Below, piece by piece: positions 17,306-28,190 of a stretch of DNA of 64,000 bases (positions within the stretch are counted from its first letter, which is position 1; each line of letters begins with the position of its first letter). The stretch is from Xanthomonas arboricola pv. populi (GTDB taxonomy: Bacteria > Pseudomonadota > Gammaproteobacteria > Xanthomonadales > Xanthomonadaceae): positions 744,001 to 808,000 of the forward strand of contig NZ_MDEB01000001.1 of assembly GCF_002939945.1 (NCBI RefSeq). Direction: 5' to 3'. Made by a program: the position numbers and the translations under genes. The notes beneath the pieces are model-generated. The model saw only the letters and a program-made list of their open reading frames with translations. It did no database searches and had not been told where the DNA came from.

Positions 17306-19897
17306 TCAGGCCACTGAGGCTTCCAGAAAATCCTGCGCAAAGCGCTGCAGCACACCGCCCGCCGCGTAGATCGACACTTCTTCGGCGGTATCCAAGCGAC
17401 AGGTCACCGGCACCTGCAACTGCTCGCCATTACGGCGATGGATCGACAGTGTCAGCGTGGCGCCTGGCGTGCGCTCGCCGACCACATCGAAGGTTTCACT
17501 ACCGTCGATGCCCAGCGTCTTGCGATCGGTGCCCGGCTTGAACTCCAGCGGCAACACACCCATGCCGATCAGGTTGGTGCGGTGAATCCGCTCGAAGCCT
17601 TCGGCCACGATCACCTCCACCCCGGCCAGACGCACGCCCTTGGCGGCCCAGTCACGCGAGGAGCCCTGGCCGTAATCGGCACCGGCAATGATGATCAGCG
17701 GCTGCTTGCGCGACATGTAGGTTTCGATCGCCTCCCACATGCGCAGCACCTGCCCTTCCGGTTCCAGGCGCGCCAGCGAGCCTGCCTTGACCTGTCCATC
17801 GACCACCGCCATTTCGTTGACCAGCTTGGGATTGGCGAAGGTGGCGCGCTGCGCGGTGAGGTGGTCGCCGCGATGGGTGGCGTAGGAATTGAAGTCTTCC
17901 TCCGGCACGCCCATCTGCGCCAGATATTCGCCGGCCGCGCTGCCGGCCAGGATCGCGTTCGACGGCGACAGATGATCGGTGGTGATGTTGTCGCCCAGCA
18001 CCGCCAACGGGCGCAGGCCCTGCAAACTGCGTGCACCGGCGAGCGCGCCTTCCCAATACGGCGGGCGCCGGATGTAGGTACTGGTCGGCCGCCAGTCGTA
18101 CAACGGACTGACGCGGATGCCCTGCCCCACGCTGCGCTTGAACATCGGGTCATAGACGCTGCGGAAGTGTTCCGGCTTGACGCTGCGCGCCACCACCGCA
18201 TCGATCTCCGCATCGCTTGGCCACAGATCCTTGAGCGTCACCGCCACGCCATCGGCGTCGATGCCCAGCACATCCTTTTCGATATCGAAGCGCACCGTCC
18301 CGGCGATGGCATAGGCAATCACCAGCGGCGGCGATGCCAGGAACGCCTGCTTCGCATACGGATGGATGCGCCCGTCGAAATTGCGGTTGCCCGACAACAC
18401 CGCGGTGGCATACAGATCGCGGTCGATGATTTCCTGCTGGATCGCCGGATCCAGTGCGCCACTCATGCCGTTGCAGGTGGTGCAGGCAAACGCGACGATG
18501 CCGAAGCCGAGTTGTTCCAGCTCGCCCAACAGGCCGGCTTCTTCCAGATACAATTGCACCGCCTTGGAGCCCGGCGCCAGCGAACTTTTCACCCAGGGTT
18601 TGCGCGTCAGTCCACGCGCGTTCGCGTTACGCGCCAGCAAGCCGGCGGCAATGACATTGCGCGGGTTGGAGGTATTGGTGCACGAGGTGATCGCGGCGAT
18701 GATCACCGCGCCATCGGGCATCTGCCCCGGCACGTCGTCCCACGCAGCGGCGATGCCACGGTTTGACAGCTCGCTGGTGGCCACGCGCTTGTGCGGATTG
18801 GACGGCCCGGCCATGTTGCGTACCACGCTCGACAGGTCGAACTGCAGCACACGCTCGTACTGCGCAGTCACCAGGTCGTCCGCCCACAGGCCGGTGTGGC
18901 GCGCGTAGATGTCCACCAGTGCGATCTGTGCGTCCTCGCGCCCGGTCAGACGCAGGTAATCCAGCGTCTGCTGGTCGATATAGAACATCGCCGCGGTGGC
19001 ACCGAATTCCGGCGTCATATTGGAAATGGTCGCGCGGTCGCCGATGGTCAGCGCGCTGGCGCCGGCTCCATAAAACTCGAGATAGGCACCGACCACACGT
19101 TGCTGGCGCAGGAATTCGGTCAAGGCCAGCACGATGTCGGTGGCGGTGATGCCGGGCGCCGGCCGGCCCAGCAATTCCACGCCGATGATGTCGGGCAGGC
19201 GCATCCACGACGCGCGCCCCAGCATCACATTCTCCGCTTCCAATCCACCTACCCCGACCGCGATCACACCCAGCGCATCCACATGCGGGGTGTGACTGTC
19301 GGTGCCTACGCAAGTATCGGGAAACGCCACGCCGTCGAGCGTGTAGATCACCGGCGACATCTTCTCCAGATTGATCTGATGCATGATCCCGTTGCCCGGC
19401 GGAATCACTTCCATGTTTTCGAACGCGCGCTTAGTCCATTCGATGAAGTGGAAGCGGTCGGCGTTGCGACGATCTTCCACGCTACGATTCTTGGCGAAGG
19501 CCTGTTTGTCGAAGCCGGCGTATTCCACCGCCAGCGAGTGATCGACGATCAACTGCACCGGCACCACCGGGTTGACCTGCGCCGGGTCGCCACCCTGCTC
19601 GGCGATCGCATCGCGCAGTCCGGCCAGGTCGACCAGCGCGGTCTGCCCAAGAATGTCGTGACAGACCACACGCGCCGGAAACCACGGAAAATCCAGGTCG
19701 CGCCTGCGCTCGATCAACTGGCGCAGGTAGGCCTCCAGCATCTGCGGTTCGGCGCGCCGCACCAGATTCTCCGCATGCACACGTGCGGTGTACGGCAGCG
19801 TTGCATAGGCGCCGGGCTGCAGCGCATCCACGGCGGCGCGTGCATCGAAATACTCCAACGAGGTGCCCGGCAAGGGCTTGCGGTACTGGCTGTTCAT
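17306..19897 (-). CDS. acnD: Fe/S-dependent 2-methylisocitrate dehydratase AcnD
   Basis: From ATG 19897 the protein has 863 residues, the usual AcnD length. It shows aconitase motifs: DSHTPHVDALG, the Fe-S cysteines in ITSCTNTSNP and FACTTCNGMSG, and the C-terminal swivel domain with GDNITTDHLSPS and YGQGSSRDWAAKG. AcnD dehydrates 2-methylcitrate to 2-methylaconitate in the methylcitrate cycle. Identity as AcnD rather than housekeeping AcnA rests on its place beside prpC and prpF. A 96-bp trinucleotide tract lies just upstream, between it and prpC. Confidence 0.93.
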   Translation of the reverse strand: MNSQYRKPLPGTSLEYFDARAAVDALQPGAYATLPYTARVHAENLVRRAEPQMLEAYLRQLIERRRDLDFPWFPARVVCHDILGQTALVDLAGLRDAIAEQGGDPAQVNPVVPVQLIVDHSLAVEYAGFDKQAFAKNRSVEDRRNADRFHFIEWTKRAFENMEVIPPGNGIMHQINLEKMSPVIYTLDGVAFPDTCVGTDSHTPHVDALGVIAVGVGGLEAENVMLGRASWMRLPDIIGVELLGRPAPGITATDIVLALTEFLRQQRVVGAYLEFYGAGASALTIGDRATISNMTPEFGATAAMFYIDQQTLDYLRLTGREDAQIALVDIYARHTGLWADDLVTAQYERVLQFDLSSVVRNMAGPSNPHKRVATSELSNRGIAAAWDDVPGQMPDGAVIIAAITSCTNTSNPRNVIAAGLLARNANARGLTRKPWVKSSLAPGSKAVQLYLEEAGLLGELEQLGFGIVAFACTTCNGMSGALDPAIQQEIIDRDLYATAVLSGNRNFDGRIHPYAKQAFLASPPLVIAYAIAGTVRFDIEKDVLGIDADGVAVTLKDLWPSDAEIDAVVARSVKPEHFRSVYDPMFKRSVGQGIRVSPLYDWRPTSTYIRRPPYWEGALAGARSLQGLRPLAVLGDNITTDHLSPSNAILAGSAAGEYLAQMGVPEEDFNSYATHRGDHLTAQRATFANPKLVNEMAVVDGQVKAGSLARLEPEGQVLRMWEAIETYMSRKQPLIIIAGADYGQGSSRDWAAKGVRLAGVEVIVAEGFERIHRTNLIGMGVLPLEFKPGTDRKTLGIDGSETFDVVGERTPGATLTLSIHRRNGEQLQVPVTCRLDTAEEVSIYAAGGVLQRFAQDFLEASVA

Positions 19898-19926
19898 GGC
19901 TGGCGATATCACAAAGCGGGCGGGGT

Positions 19927-20022
<96 letters not shown>

Positions 20023-20150
20023 CTATTTCTGGCGCTGGTGCTGCTGCTCGTATTACCAGTCACCACGTGCGGCTCGCCACTCTCCCTTCTCCCGCAACGC
20101 GGGAGAAGGTGCCCGAAGGGCGGATGAGGGCCGGTCGCAGGCAGCAGCTT

Positions 20151-21305
20151 TCAGGAGCGCTGATCCAGCGGCACGAAGACCCGATCTTCCGGGCCGGTGT
20201 AATTCGCAGAAGGCCGAATGATCTTACCGTCCACGCGTTGCTCGATGATATGCGCGCTCCACCCGGCGGTGCGTGCCAGCACGAACAGCGGCGTAAACAT
20301 CGCCGTCGGCACGCCCATCATGTGATAGCTGACCGCACTGAACCAATCCAGGTTCGGAAACATCTTCTTGATGTCCCACATCACGCTCTCCAGGCGCTCG
20401 GCGATGTCGTACATCTTGCGGCTGCCCTGCGCCTCGGAAAGCTCACGCGCCACGTCCTTGATGACCTTGTTGCGCGGATCGGACACGGTATAGACCGGAT
20501 GCCCGAAGCCGATCACCACTTCCTTGCGTTCCACACGCGCCTTGATGTCGGCCTCGGCTTCGTCCGGCGTGTCGTAGCGCTTCTGCACCTCGAAGGCCAC
20601 TTCGTTGGCGCCGCCATGCTTGGGCCCGCGCAGTGCGCCGATGCCACCGGCGATGGCGCTGTACATGTCGCTGCCGGTGCCGGCAATCACCCGGCTCGCA
20701 AATGTGGACGCGTTGAACTCGTGCTCGGCGTACAGGATCAGGCTGGTGTGCATCGCACGCACCCACGCATCCTTCGGCGCGAATCCGTGCAGCAGATGCA
20801 GGAAGTGCCCGCCGATCGAGTCGTCGTCGGTTTCCACCTCGATGCGCTTGCCGTTGTGGCTGTAGTGATACCAGTACAGCAGCATCGACCCCAGCGAGGC
20901 CATCAGCTTGTCGGCGATGTCGCGCGCGCCGGGATGATTGTGATCGTCCTTTTCCGGCTGCAGGCAGCCCAGCACCGACACGCCGGTGCGCATCACATCC
21001 ATCGGATGCGCCGATGGCGGCAGCTGTTCCAGCGCGACCTTCACTGCAGCCGGCACGCCGCGCAGCGAGCGCAGCTTTGCCTTGTAACCGCGCAATTCGC
21101 CATTGTTGGGCAGTTTCCCGTGCACCAGCAGATAGGCGATTTCCTCGAACTCGCTGGTGGTGGCCAGATCCAGAATGTCGTAGCCGCGGTAATGCAGATC
21201 GTTGCCGCTGCGCCCCACCGTGCACAGTGCGGTGTTGCCTGCAGCCGTGCCGGACAGGGCGACGGATTTCTTCGGCTTGAAGCCGGGACTGACGGTGTCG
21301 TTCAT
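20151..21305 (-). CDS. prpC: 2-methylcitrate synthase PrpC
   Basis: Starting at ATG 21305 (GGGAG upstream) the protein has 384 residues, normal for PrpC. Citrate synthase-type active-site regions are present: [27 protein letters not shown], and [16 protein letters not shown], with [21 protein letters not shown] at the C-terminal side. The enzyme condenses propionyl-CoA with oxaloacetate to 2-methylcitrate. Its length and the KHGGANE motif fit the short type II/methylcitrate subgroup, and the flanking prpB and acnD settle the assignment. Confidence 0.95.
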   Translation of the reverse strand: MNDTVSPGFKPKKSVALSGTAAGNTALCTVGRSGNDLHYRGYDILDLATTSEFEEIAYLLVHGKLPNNGELRGYKAKLRSLRGVPAAVKVALEQLPPSAHPMDVMRTGVSVLGCLQPEKDDHNHPGARDIADKLMASLGSMLLYWYHYSHNGKRIEVETDDDSIGGHFLHLLHGFAPKDAWVRAMHTSLILYAEHEFNASTFASRVIAGTGSDMYSAIAGGIGALRGPKHGGANEVAFEVQKRYDTPDEAEADIKARVERKEVVIGFGHPVYTVSDPRNKVIKDVARELSEAQGSRKMYDIAERLESVMWDIKKMFPNLDWFSAVSYHMMGVPTAMFTPLFVLARTAGWSAHIIEQRVDGKIIRPSANYTGPEDRVFVPLDQRS

Positions 21306-21380
21306 GCGATGCGCTCCCAAACGGTGTCGTGTTGCGGTGTCACGGATGAAATGGCCGAACCTGCACGCAGCAAGGCGCGA

Positions 21381-22277
21381 TCATGCGCCTTTGCGTGCAA
21401 ACAGCCCGTCCAGGCGCTGTTCGAAGGCGTGGTAGCCGATGCGCTCGTACAGCTCTTCGCGCGTCTGCATGGTGTCCAGCACGGCCTGCTGGTGGCCATC
21501 ACGCCGGATCGCGGTGTAGACCGCCTCGGCCGCCTTGTTGGCCGCACGGAACGCCGACAGCGGAAACAGCTGGATCGCCACGCCGGCCTGCGCAAGCTGG
21601 TCGCGCGTGAACAGTGGTGTCTTGCCGAATTCGGTGATGTTGGCCAGCACCGGCACGCGCACCGCATCGACAAACCGCGTGTAGGTGTCCAGGTCGTACG
21701 CGGCCTCGGCGAAGATGCCGTCGGCACCGGCCTCCACGCAGGCGAGCGCACGCTCGATCGCCGCATCCACGCCTTCCATCTGGATCGCATCGGTGCGCGC
21801 AATCAGGAAGAACGCCGCATCGGTCTTGGCATCGGCCGCCGCCTTGACCCGGTCGACCATCTCGGCCTGGCTGACGATCTCCTTGCCCGGCCGATGCCCG
21901 CAACGCTTGGCGCCGACCTGGTCTTCGATATGGCAACCGGCCGCGCCCGCCTTGATCAGCGACTTGATGGTGCGCTCGATATTGAACGCGCTCGGCCCGA
22001 AGCCGGTATCCACGTCCACCAGCAGCGGCAGCTCGCAGACATCGGTGATGCGGCGCACGTCGATCAGCACGTCTTCCAGCGTGTTGATGCCCAGGTCCGG
22101 CAACCCCAACGAGCCGGCCGCCACACCGCCGCCAGACAGGTAGATGGCCTGATAGCCGGCGCGCTGCGCCAGCAGCGCGTGGTTGGCATTGATCGCGCCG
22201 ATCACCTGCAGCGGCGATTCGGCAGCCAGCGCAGCGCGGAAGCGCGTGCCGGCGGAAGCGGTGGGTGAGGACGTCAT
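21381..22277 (-). CDS. prpB: 2-methylisocitrate lyase PrpB
   Basis: From ATG 22277 the protein has 298 residues. The isocitrate lyase/PEP mutase fold is shown by [20 protein letters not shown], the metal-binding [10 protein letters not shown], the signature [10 protein letters not shown] with the catalytic cysteine, and FLIARTDA. PrpB cleaves 2-methylisocitrate to pyruvate and succinate. It is the first gene of the minus-strand series and faces prpR across a 117-bp spacer holding a sigma-54 promoter. In-frame codons upstream of 22277 belong to that spacer and to prpR. Confidence 0.95.
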   Translation of the reverse strand: MTSSPTASAGTRFRAALAAESPLQVIGAINANHALLAQRAGYQAIYLSGGGVAAGSLGLPDLGINTLEDVLIDVRRITDVCELPLLVDVDTGFGPSAFNIERTIKSLIKAGAAGCHIEDQVGAKRCGHRPGKEIVSQAEMVDRVKAAADAKTDAAFFLIARTDAIQMEGVDAAIERALACVEAGADGIFAEAAYDLDTYTRFVDAVRVPVLANITEFGKTPLFTRDQLAQAGVAIQLFPLSAFRAANKAAEAVYTAIRRDGHQQAVLDTMQTREELYERIGYHAFEQRLDGLFARKGA

Positions 22278-22310
22278 GGCGATTCCAGGGTTGGGATGCG
22301 GGGGCAGGGC

Positions 22311-22325
22311 GCAAATGGCATGCCA
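22311..22325 (-). promoter_or_regulatory. Sigma-54 (-24/-12) promoter of prpB
   Basis: Read on the minus strand this is TGGCATGCCATTTGC, which matches the consensus TGGCACG-N4-TTGC with one change and correct GG-N10-GC spacing. Transcription would start near 22300, about 20 nt before the prpB ATG. The divergent regulator PrpR has the GAFTGA loop of sigma-54 activators, which supports the site. Confidence 0.8.
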
Positions 22326-22366
22326 ATGCCAAGTCATTGATTTGACAGGACTAGTCATTGCCTTCT

Positions 22367-22382
22367 GTTGCAATAATGCAAC
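22367..22382. promoter_or_regulatory. Inverted repeat, probable PrpR upstream activator site
   Basis: GTTGCA-ATAA-TGCAAC is a perfect inverted repeat about 40-55 bp upstream of the prpB sigma-54 promoter. Two further TGCAAC half sites occur at 22396-22401 and 22407-22412, over the first codons of prpR. The position suits an enhancer-type site that could also autoregulate prpR. Binding is inferred. Confidence 0.55.
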
Positions 22383-22394
22383 GCGTCGAGCAAG

Positions 22395-24026
<1,632 letters not shown>

Positions 24027-24230
24027 GAGGCAGGCGCGGACTTTGGCCGCCCGCTCAGGCCGCAAGTGCAGACCTGGTTCGCAAGTCCTTGGAACGCAAG
24101 ACTCGCGGTCAGCGGCGACAGCTCATGCGATGCGATCCACACGACAGGTCGCTGCGACGTTGGCGATGCGATCTCGCCGCACACGCAGCGCCGCTATACA
24201 GCACTCGCCCATCGAGCGAGCGCGCCGCGA

Positions 24231-24557
24231 TCACTTGACTCGCGTGTATTCGGCATCACCGGTGCTCAAGTGACCGGTCGCCTGGTCGATCGCGTAGTTG
24301 ACGGTGCCATCGGCGCTGGACACCTGCAGCACGCCCTTGTTCAAGATCGCCGGATGATTCTTCGTCCTGACGCCACCGCCGAGCAGCTCCGGCGTGGTGT
24401 CGCGAATGATGAAACTCTCACCGTTGTGCTCGATGCTGAGCACGTTCTTCTCCGACTTCATATTGACCCACCTGCCCACGTACTGCTCGCCAACATCGCG
24501 GGCACAGCCCGCCACCAACACCATCGCAACCAGAGCACTTCCAAGCAGCGCCTTCAT
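24231..24557 (-). CDS. Small lipoprotein, unknown function
   Basis: From ATG 24557 (AAGGAG 8 nt upstream) the protein has 108 residues. A signal sequence ends in the lipobox LVAGC at about residue 18. The mature part is hydrophilic, with RDVGEQYVGRWVNMKSEKNV and a short beta-rich pattern, and no enzyme motif that I recognise. It is divergent from YefM-YoeB and convergent with prpR. The 204 bp between prpR and its stop show no gene. Confidence 0.75.
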   Translation of the reverse strand: MKALLGSALVAMVLVAGCARDVGEQYVGRWVNMKSEKNVLSIEHNGESFIIRDTTPELLGGGVRTKNHPAILNKGVLQVSSADGTVNYAIDQATGHLSTGDAEYTRVK

Positions 24558-24708
24558 CGCCACTCCTTCTTCAACGCGGGGGAACTGCAGGATGGCGATT
24601 CGTTCCTGCGCCTGCAACAAGCAGACACAACCGGATGAACACGACTGTCAGCGACTTGAACAAGCCGTTGGGCCAACAGGCTCTGCAGTTGACTCACCCG
24701 AGTATCAA

Positions 24709-24726
24709 CGTACAATTTCCTGTACA
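24709..24726. promoter_or_regulatory. YefM-type operator with TGTACA cores
   Basis: CGTACA (24709-24714) and TGTACA (24721-24726) flank a 6-bp spacer and form an imperfect palindrome. TGTACA is the known core motif of YefM operators. The site lies 16 bp before the antitoxin ATG. Confidence 0.65.
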
Positions 24727-24741
24727 TATATGGATCACTGC

Positions 24742-24993
24742 ATGGACACCATCACCTACAGCGCCGCGCGTGCTTCGCTCGCAGACACCATGGACCGCGT
24801 CGTCAACGACCACGAGCCAGTCATCATCACGCGCAGCGGTGAGCGGGCGGTCGTCATGGTGTCACTGGAGGACTACAAGGCCATGGAAGAAACCGCCTAC
24901 CTGCTGCGCAGCCCAAAAAGCGCGCAACGTCTGCTGGAATCCATCGCTCAGCTTGAGGACGGTCGCGGCAAGGAACGGGAACTGACTGAGTGA
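24742..24993 (+). CDS. yefM: YefM/Phd-family antitoxin
   Basis: From ATG 24742 the protein has 83 residues. MDTITYSAARASLADTMDRVVNDHEPVIITRSGERAVV-type sequence is the canonical Phd/YefM N terminus, followed by MVSLEDYKAMEETAYLLRSP and a flexible C-terminal tail for toxin binding. Upstream ATGs at 24394 and 24730 are unlikely because YefM proteins start at this M-x-x-I-x-Y pattern and GGA lies about 10 nt before it. The stop overlaps the toxin start (TGATG). It represses its own operon with the toxin as corepressor in known systems. Confidence 0.9.
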   Translation: MDTITYSAARASLADTMDRVVNDHEPVIITRSGERAVVMVSLEDYKAMEETAYLLRSPKSAQRLLESIAQLEDGRGKERELTE

Positions 24994-25247
24994 TGCTGCA
25001 GTTTTCGGACAATGCCTGGGAGGACTACCTCTACTGGCAACAGACCGACAAGAAGATGCTCAAACGCATCAACGAATTGATCAAAGTCATTCAGCGCGAT
25101 CCTTTCCAGGGCATCGGCAAGCCCGAGCCATTGCGTCATGCACTGGCGGGCTATTGGTCACGACGCATCAACGACGAACACCGGATCGTCTACAAGGCCG
25201 AGAACGGCATCCTTCTGATCGCCCAGCTGCGTTATCACTACGCGTAG
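24993..25247 (+). CDS. yoeB: YoeB/Txe-family mRNA interferase toxin
   Basis: The 84-residue protein matches YoeB along its whole length: FSDNAWEDYLYWQQTDKKMLKRINELI, GIGKPEPLRHALAGYWSRRINDEHRIVY, and the C-terminal LRYHY. The conserved Glu, Arg and His needed for ribosome-dependent mRNA cleavage are all present, so the toxin looks active. ATG 24993 overlaps the antitoxin stop by one base; a GTG at 24990 is an alternative. The gene is followed by the terminator of tRNA-Val on the other strand. Confidence 0.9.
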   Translation: MLQFSDNAWEDYLYWQQTDKKMLKRINELIKVIQRDPFQGIGKPEPLRHALAGYWSRRINDEHRIVYKAENGILLIAQLRYHYA

Positions 25248-25387
25248 CGTCAAAGCAACCACTGTCAGCAACAACCGCCAGGTGCGGCACCGGACGACAA
25301 TAGCGATTCGACGGCATCGGCCAAGTCCATACGACCACGTCAACTGATCCAGGTGCCCAGGGCTTTGCAGGACCGTTGCAGGACAAC

Positions 25388-25411
25388 AAAAAAGCCGGCA
25401 CATGGCCGGCT
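25388..25411 (-). terminator. Rho-independent terminator of tRNA-Val(CAC)
   Basis: On the minus strand AGCCGGC / GCCGGCT with a 5-nt loop is followed by a T-run. It lies about 40 bp beyond the tRNA 3' end. Confidence 0.85.
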
Positions 25412-25452
25412 CTTCTTCTCGCGCTGAAACCCTTGCTGCTGTTGGGTTTCGA

Positions 25453-25527
25453 TGGTGGGCGGTACAAGGTTCGAACTTGTGACCCTTGCCGTGTGAAGGC
25501 AATGCTCTACCGCTGAGCTAACCGCCC
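25453..25527 (-). tRNA. tRNA-Val (anticodon CAC)
   Basis: A 75-nt cloverleaf with encoded CCA. The acceptor stem is GGGCGGT / ACCGCCC, the anticodon loop is TTCACAC giving CAC, and the T-loop is GTTCGAA. It decodes GUG. It has its own promoter and terminator. Confidence 0.96.
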
Positions 25528-25544
25528 GGTGACGCGAGCCGCAC

Positions 25545-25572
25545 ATTATAGGGCAGCTGCGGCGATCGTCAA
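25545..25572 (-). promoter_or_regulatory. Sigma-70 promoter of tRNA-Val(CAC)
   Basis: On the minus strand TTGACG, 16 bp, TATAAT. The -10 hexamer ends 17 bp before the tRNA 5' end, as expected for a tRNA promoter. The rest of the spacer up to 25759 shows nothing I can assign. Confidence 0.8.
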
Positions 25573-25759
25573 CAGGTTCATCCACGCCGGCGATGATGCG
25601 GTCGAAAACGCCTCGTTACGGTGAACGGGCGCGGCGTTCCCACTAGCTGGCAGCGATGTCGCAGCGATCGATTCCGCACCGTTCAGATGCCCGCTACGCA
25701 GCTTCGATGCCCCGCCTCCAGCACGACGGCGATCGCGCGCGCGACCGCAACACACCACC

Positions 25760-26113
25760 TCACATCGTATGCGTCGGCTTGTCCGATGTGGTCAGGCCCG
25801 CCAGCAACATCTCGATCTTGTTGCGCACGCCCTCGCCTTCCGGGCCGTCCGGGAACTGCACGCCGATGCCGGCAGCGCGGTTGCCCTGCGCGCCGGCCGG
25901 CGTGGTCCAGATGACCTTGCCGGCCACCGGCAGGCGTTCGCTGGAGTCCGGCAGGGTCAGCAGCAGGAAGACTTCGTCGCCGAGCATGTAGCGCTTGGGC
26001 GTGGGCACGAAGATGCCGCCGCCTTTCACGAACGGCATGTAGGCGCTGTAGAGCGCCGGCTTGTCCTTCAACGCCAGCGACAAAATGCCCTGGCGTGCAT
26101 TCATTGCACTCAT
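25760..26113 (-). CDS. pilZ: Type IV pilus assembly protein PilZ
   Basis: The 117-residue protein has the PilZ fold but lacks the RxxxR and (D/N)xSxxG motifs needed to bind cyclic di-GMP (the second region reads NRAAGIG). This is the pattern of the founding PilZ of type IV pili, which in Xanthomonas works with the ATPase PilB and the scaffold FimX. It overlaps the holB stop by 4 bp (ATGA), as in many gammaproteobacteria where pilZ ends the fab-holB cluster. Confidence 0.92.
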   Translation of the reverse strand: MSAMNARQGILSLALKDKPALYSAYMPFVKGGGIFVPTPKRYMLGDEVFLLLTLPDSSERLPVAGKVIWTTPAGAQGNRAAGIGVQFPDGPEGEGVRNKIEMLLAGLTTSDKPTHTM

Positions 26114-27069
26114 CGAGTTCCCCTAGAACGTGCCGGACGCTCTCCCTCGCGCCAGGCCAGCAACAATTCCGTCACCGCCAGATCGGCACGGACGGTGGTG
26201 CGCAGCAGATCGCGAGTGCGATTGGCGGCGTCGAACCAGGTCGCCAGCTTGTGCAACCGCGATGGATCGGTCAAGCCGGCCGATGCCTGTGCCAGCGCAA
26301 GGTCCGCAGCGTGGCGCAACCGTTGGTCGGCCTGGCCGTCGTTGGTCCAGCGCTGCGCAACCTCCACTGCGCTGGCGCGCCCGGCGGCGATCTGCTCCAG
26401 GTCCTGCGCCACTGTGCGACGCACCGCCAGGCCATCCTCGCGCAGCCACTGCGCGGCAAGCCCCGGATGGCCGCGCGCGGCGTCCAGCGCTTCCTGTGCA
26501 GCCCGCTCGTCGACGCCTTGCGACAGCAGCCAGGCCAGCGCCTCGTGCGCGGGCGGCAGCTTGAATTCCAGACGCTGGCAGCGGCTGCGGATGGTCGCCG
26601 GCAAGCGCGCCGGCTGCGCGCTGATCAGCCACAGGTAGCGCCCCGGCGAGGGTTCTTCCAGCGTCTTGAGCAGCGCGTTGCAGGCAGCGCGATTGATCGC
26701 ATCGGCCGGGTCGACGATCACGATCTGGGCGATGCCGTATTGCGGGGTCAGCGAGAGCTTTTGCGAAATCTCGCGCACCTGCTCGATCACGATCTCGGTG
26801 CGCAGCTTGTCGCCGGTGCGGTTGGGAATGAACGAGATCAGCTGCAGGTCCGGGTGGGTCCCGGCGGCGATCAGCTGCCGGCTGCGCTGCGCCAGCGCCG
26901 GGTCCGGCGCGCTGGCCAGCACGTGTTCGGCCAGCGCCAGGGCGACCGCCCGCTTGCCCAGGCCATCGGGCCCGCAGATCAGCAAGCCGTGCCCGAGCCG
27001 GCCGGCGTCCAGTGCCGCCAGCGTCTGGTCGTAGGCGCGCTGCTGCCAGGGCGAGAACGCAGTGGTCAT
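26110..27069 (-). CDS. holB: DNA polymerase III subunit delta prime
   Basis: From ATG 27069 the protein has 319 residues with a clamp-loader AAA+ domain: HGLLICGPDGLGKRAVA in the P-loop position, GTHPDL, IVIVDPADAINRAACNALLKTLEEP, and the sensor IRSRCQRLEF. The usual four-cysteine zinc module between the P-loop and HPD is missing; that stretch (about residues 50-72) contains no cysteine. It overlaps mltG by 4 bp upstream and pilZ by 4 bp downstream. A longer open frame runs back through mltG but is only an antisense-free coincidence of frame. Confidence 0.92.
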   Translation of the reverse strand: MTTAFSPWQQRAYDQTLAALDAGRLGHGLLICGPDGLGKRAVALALAEHVLASAPDPALAQRSRQLIAAGTHPDLQLISFIPNRTGDKLRTEIVIEQVREISQKLSLTPQYGIAQIVIVDPADAINRAACNALLKTLEEPSPGRYLWLISAQPARLPATIRSRCQRLEFKLPPAHEALAWLLSQGVDERAAQEALDAARGHPGLAAQWLREDGLAVRRTVAQDLEQIAAGRASAVEVAQRWTNDGQADQRLRHAADLALAQASAGLTDPSRLHKLATWFDAANRTRDLLRTTVRADLAVTELLLAWREGERPARSRGTR

Positions 27070-28130
27070 GGAGTGGGCTCCGGTTGCGGCAGGCGGCGAC
27101 GCTGCAGGTAACGCGCCACCGCCGCATTGTGTTCGGCCAGGGTCGCCGAGAACACGTGCGCGCCGGTGCCGTCGCCGACCGCGACGAAGTACAAGGCATT
27201 CCCCGGCGCCGGACGCACTGCCGCCAGCAAGGCCTCGCGGCCGGGCATGGCGATCGGGGTCGGGGTCAGACCGGTACGGGTGTAGGTGTTGTACGGCGTA
27301 TCGGTAGTCAGGTCGCGGCGGCGGATGTTGCCGTCGTAGCTGCTGCCGATGCCATAGATCACGGTGGGGTCGGTCTGCAGCTTCATGCCCAGCTGCAGGC
27401 GGCGCAGGAACACGCCGGCAATCAGCGGACGCTCCGAACCCAGCGCGGTTTCCTTTTCGATGATCGAGGCCAGGATCAACGCCTGTTCCGGCGAGCCGAG
27501 CGGTAGATCGGGGGCGCGCTGCTCCCAGGCCTGTGCCAGCGCCTTGTCCATGGCGAGGTGGGCGCGCTTGAGCACGTCCAGATCGCTGTCGCCGCGCTGG
27601 TAGAGATAGGTTTCCGGCAGGAAACGGCCTTCCGGGTGCTGATTGGCGAAACCCAGCCGCGCCATCAATGCCGCATCGTCCAGCGCAGCGATGGATTGCT
27701 GCAGCGGCGTGGCAGTGGCGATCGCCGCGCGCAGCTGGCGGAAGTTCCAGCCTTCCACGATGGTGAAACGGTACTGGATCACCCGGCCCTGGCGCATGCG
27801 CTCGAGCAGCTCGCGCGGCGACAGCGCCGGCGTCAGCGCGTATTCGCCCACCTTCAGTTTGCCGGCCGCATCGACCTGGCGCGCGAGCAACTGCCATTCC
27901 AGATCGGCGCCCTGCGCCACGCCGGCGGCGCGCAACTTGCGCAGCGTGGCCCTGAGCGAATCGCCGGGCGCGATCACCACGCTGGGCGCGCTCGCGCTCA
28001 CCGGTGTCTGAGCGAAGTGCAGGTAATGCCGCCACGCCGCCAGCCCCGAAATCGCCAGCAGCGCCACGAGCAACAGGGCCGTGCCCAGCACGGCCAGACA
28101 TCCACGTTTGCCAGTCACCGCCACACGCAC
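27066..28130 (-). CDS. mltG: Endolytic peptidoglycan transglycosylase MltG
   Basis: The 354-residue protein begins with GTG at 28130. One membrane anchor (about 12-33) precedes a LysM-like and a YceG domain. The signature ASIIEKET with the catalytic glutamate and QTDPTVIYG, followed by the C-terminal YFVAVGDGTGAHVFS, identify MltG, which cuts nascent glycan strands at the inner membrane. In related genomes tmk often stands between mltG and holB; here the two genes overlap directly. Confidence 0.94.
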   Translation of the reverse strand: MRVAVTGKRGCLAVLGTALLLVALLAISGLAAWRHYLHFAQTPVSASAPSVVIAPGDSLRATLRKLRAAGVAQGADLEWQLLARQVDAAGKLKVGEYALTPALSPRELLERMRQGRVIQYRFTIVEGWNFRQLRAAIATATPLQQSIAALDDAALMARLGFANQHPEGRFLPETYLYQRGDSDLDVLKRAHLAMDKALAQAWEQRAPDLPLGSPEQALILASIIEKETALGSERPLIAGVFLRRLQLGMKLQTDPTVIYGIGSSYDGNIRRRDLTTDTPYNTYTRTGLTPTPIAMPGREALLAAVRPAPGNALYFVAVGDGTGAHVFSATLAEHNAAVARYLQRRRLPQPEPTP

Positions 28131-28190
28131 CTCGTCATTGCCCCTGCGCCGCGCAGGATACCGCGCGCCGGTGACGTCCCGTTGAAGCGC

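Noticed and set aside
27069-28101. Extension of holB into a 663-residue fusion
   Set aside because: The extra part lies in another frame of mltG; the true holB start with a delta prime N terminus is at 27069.
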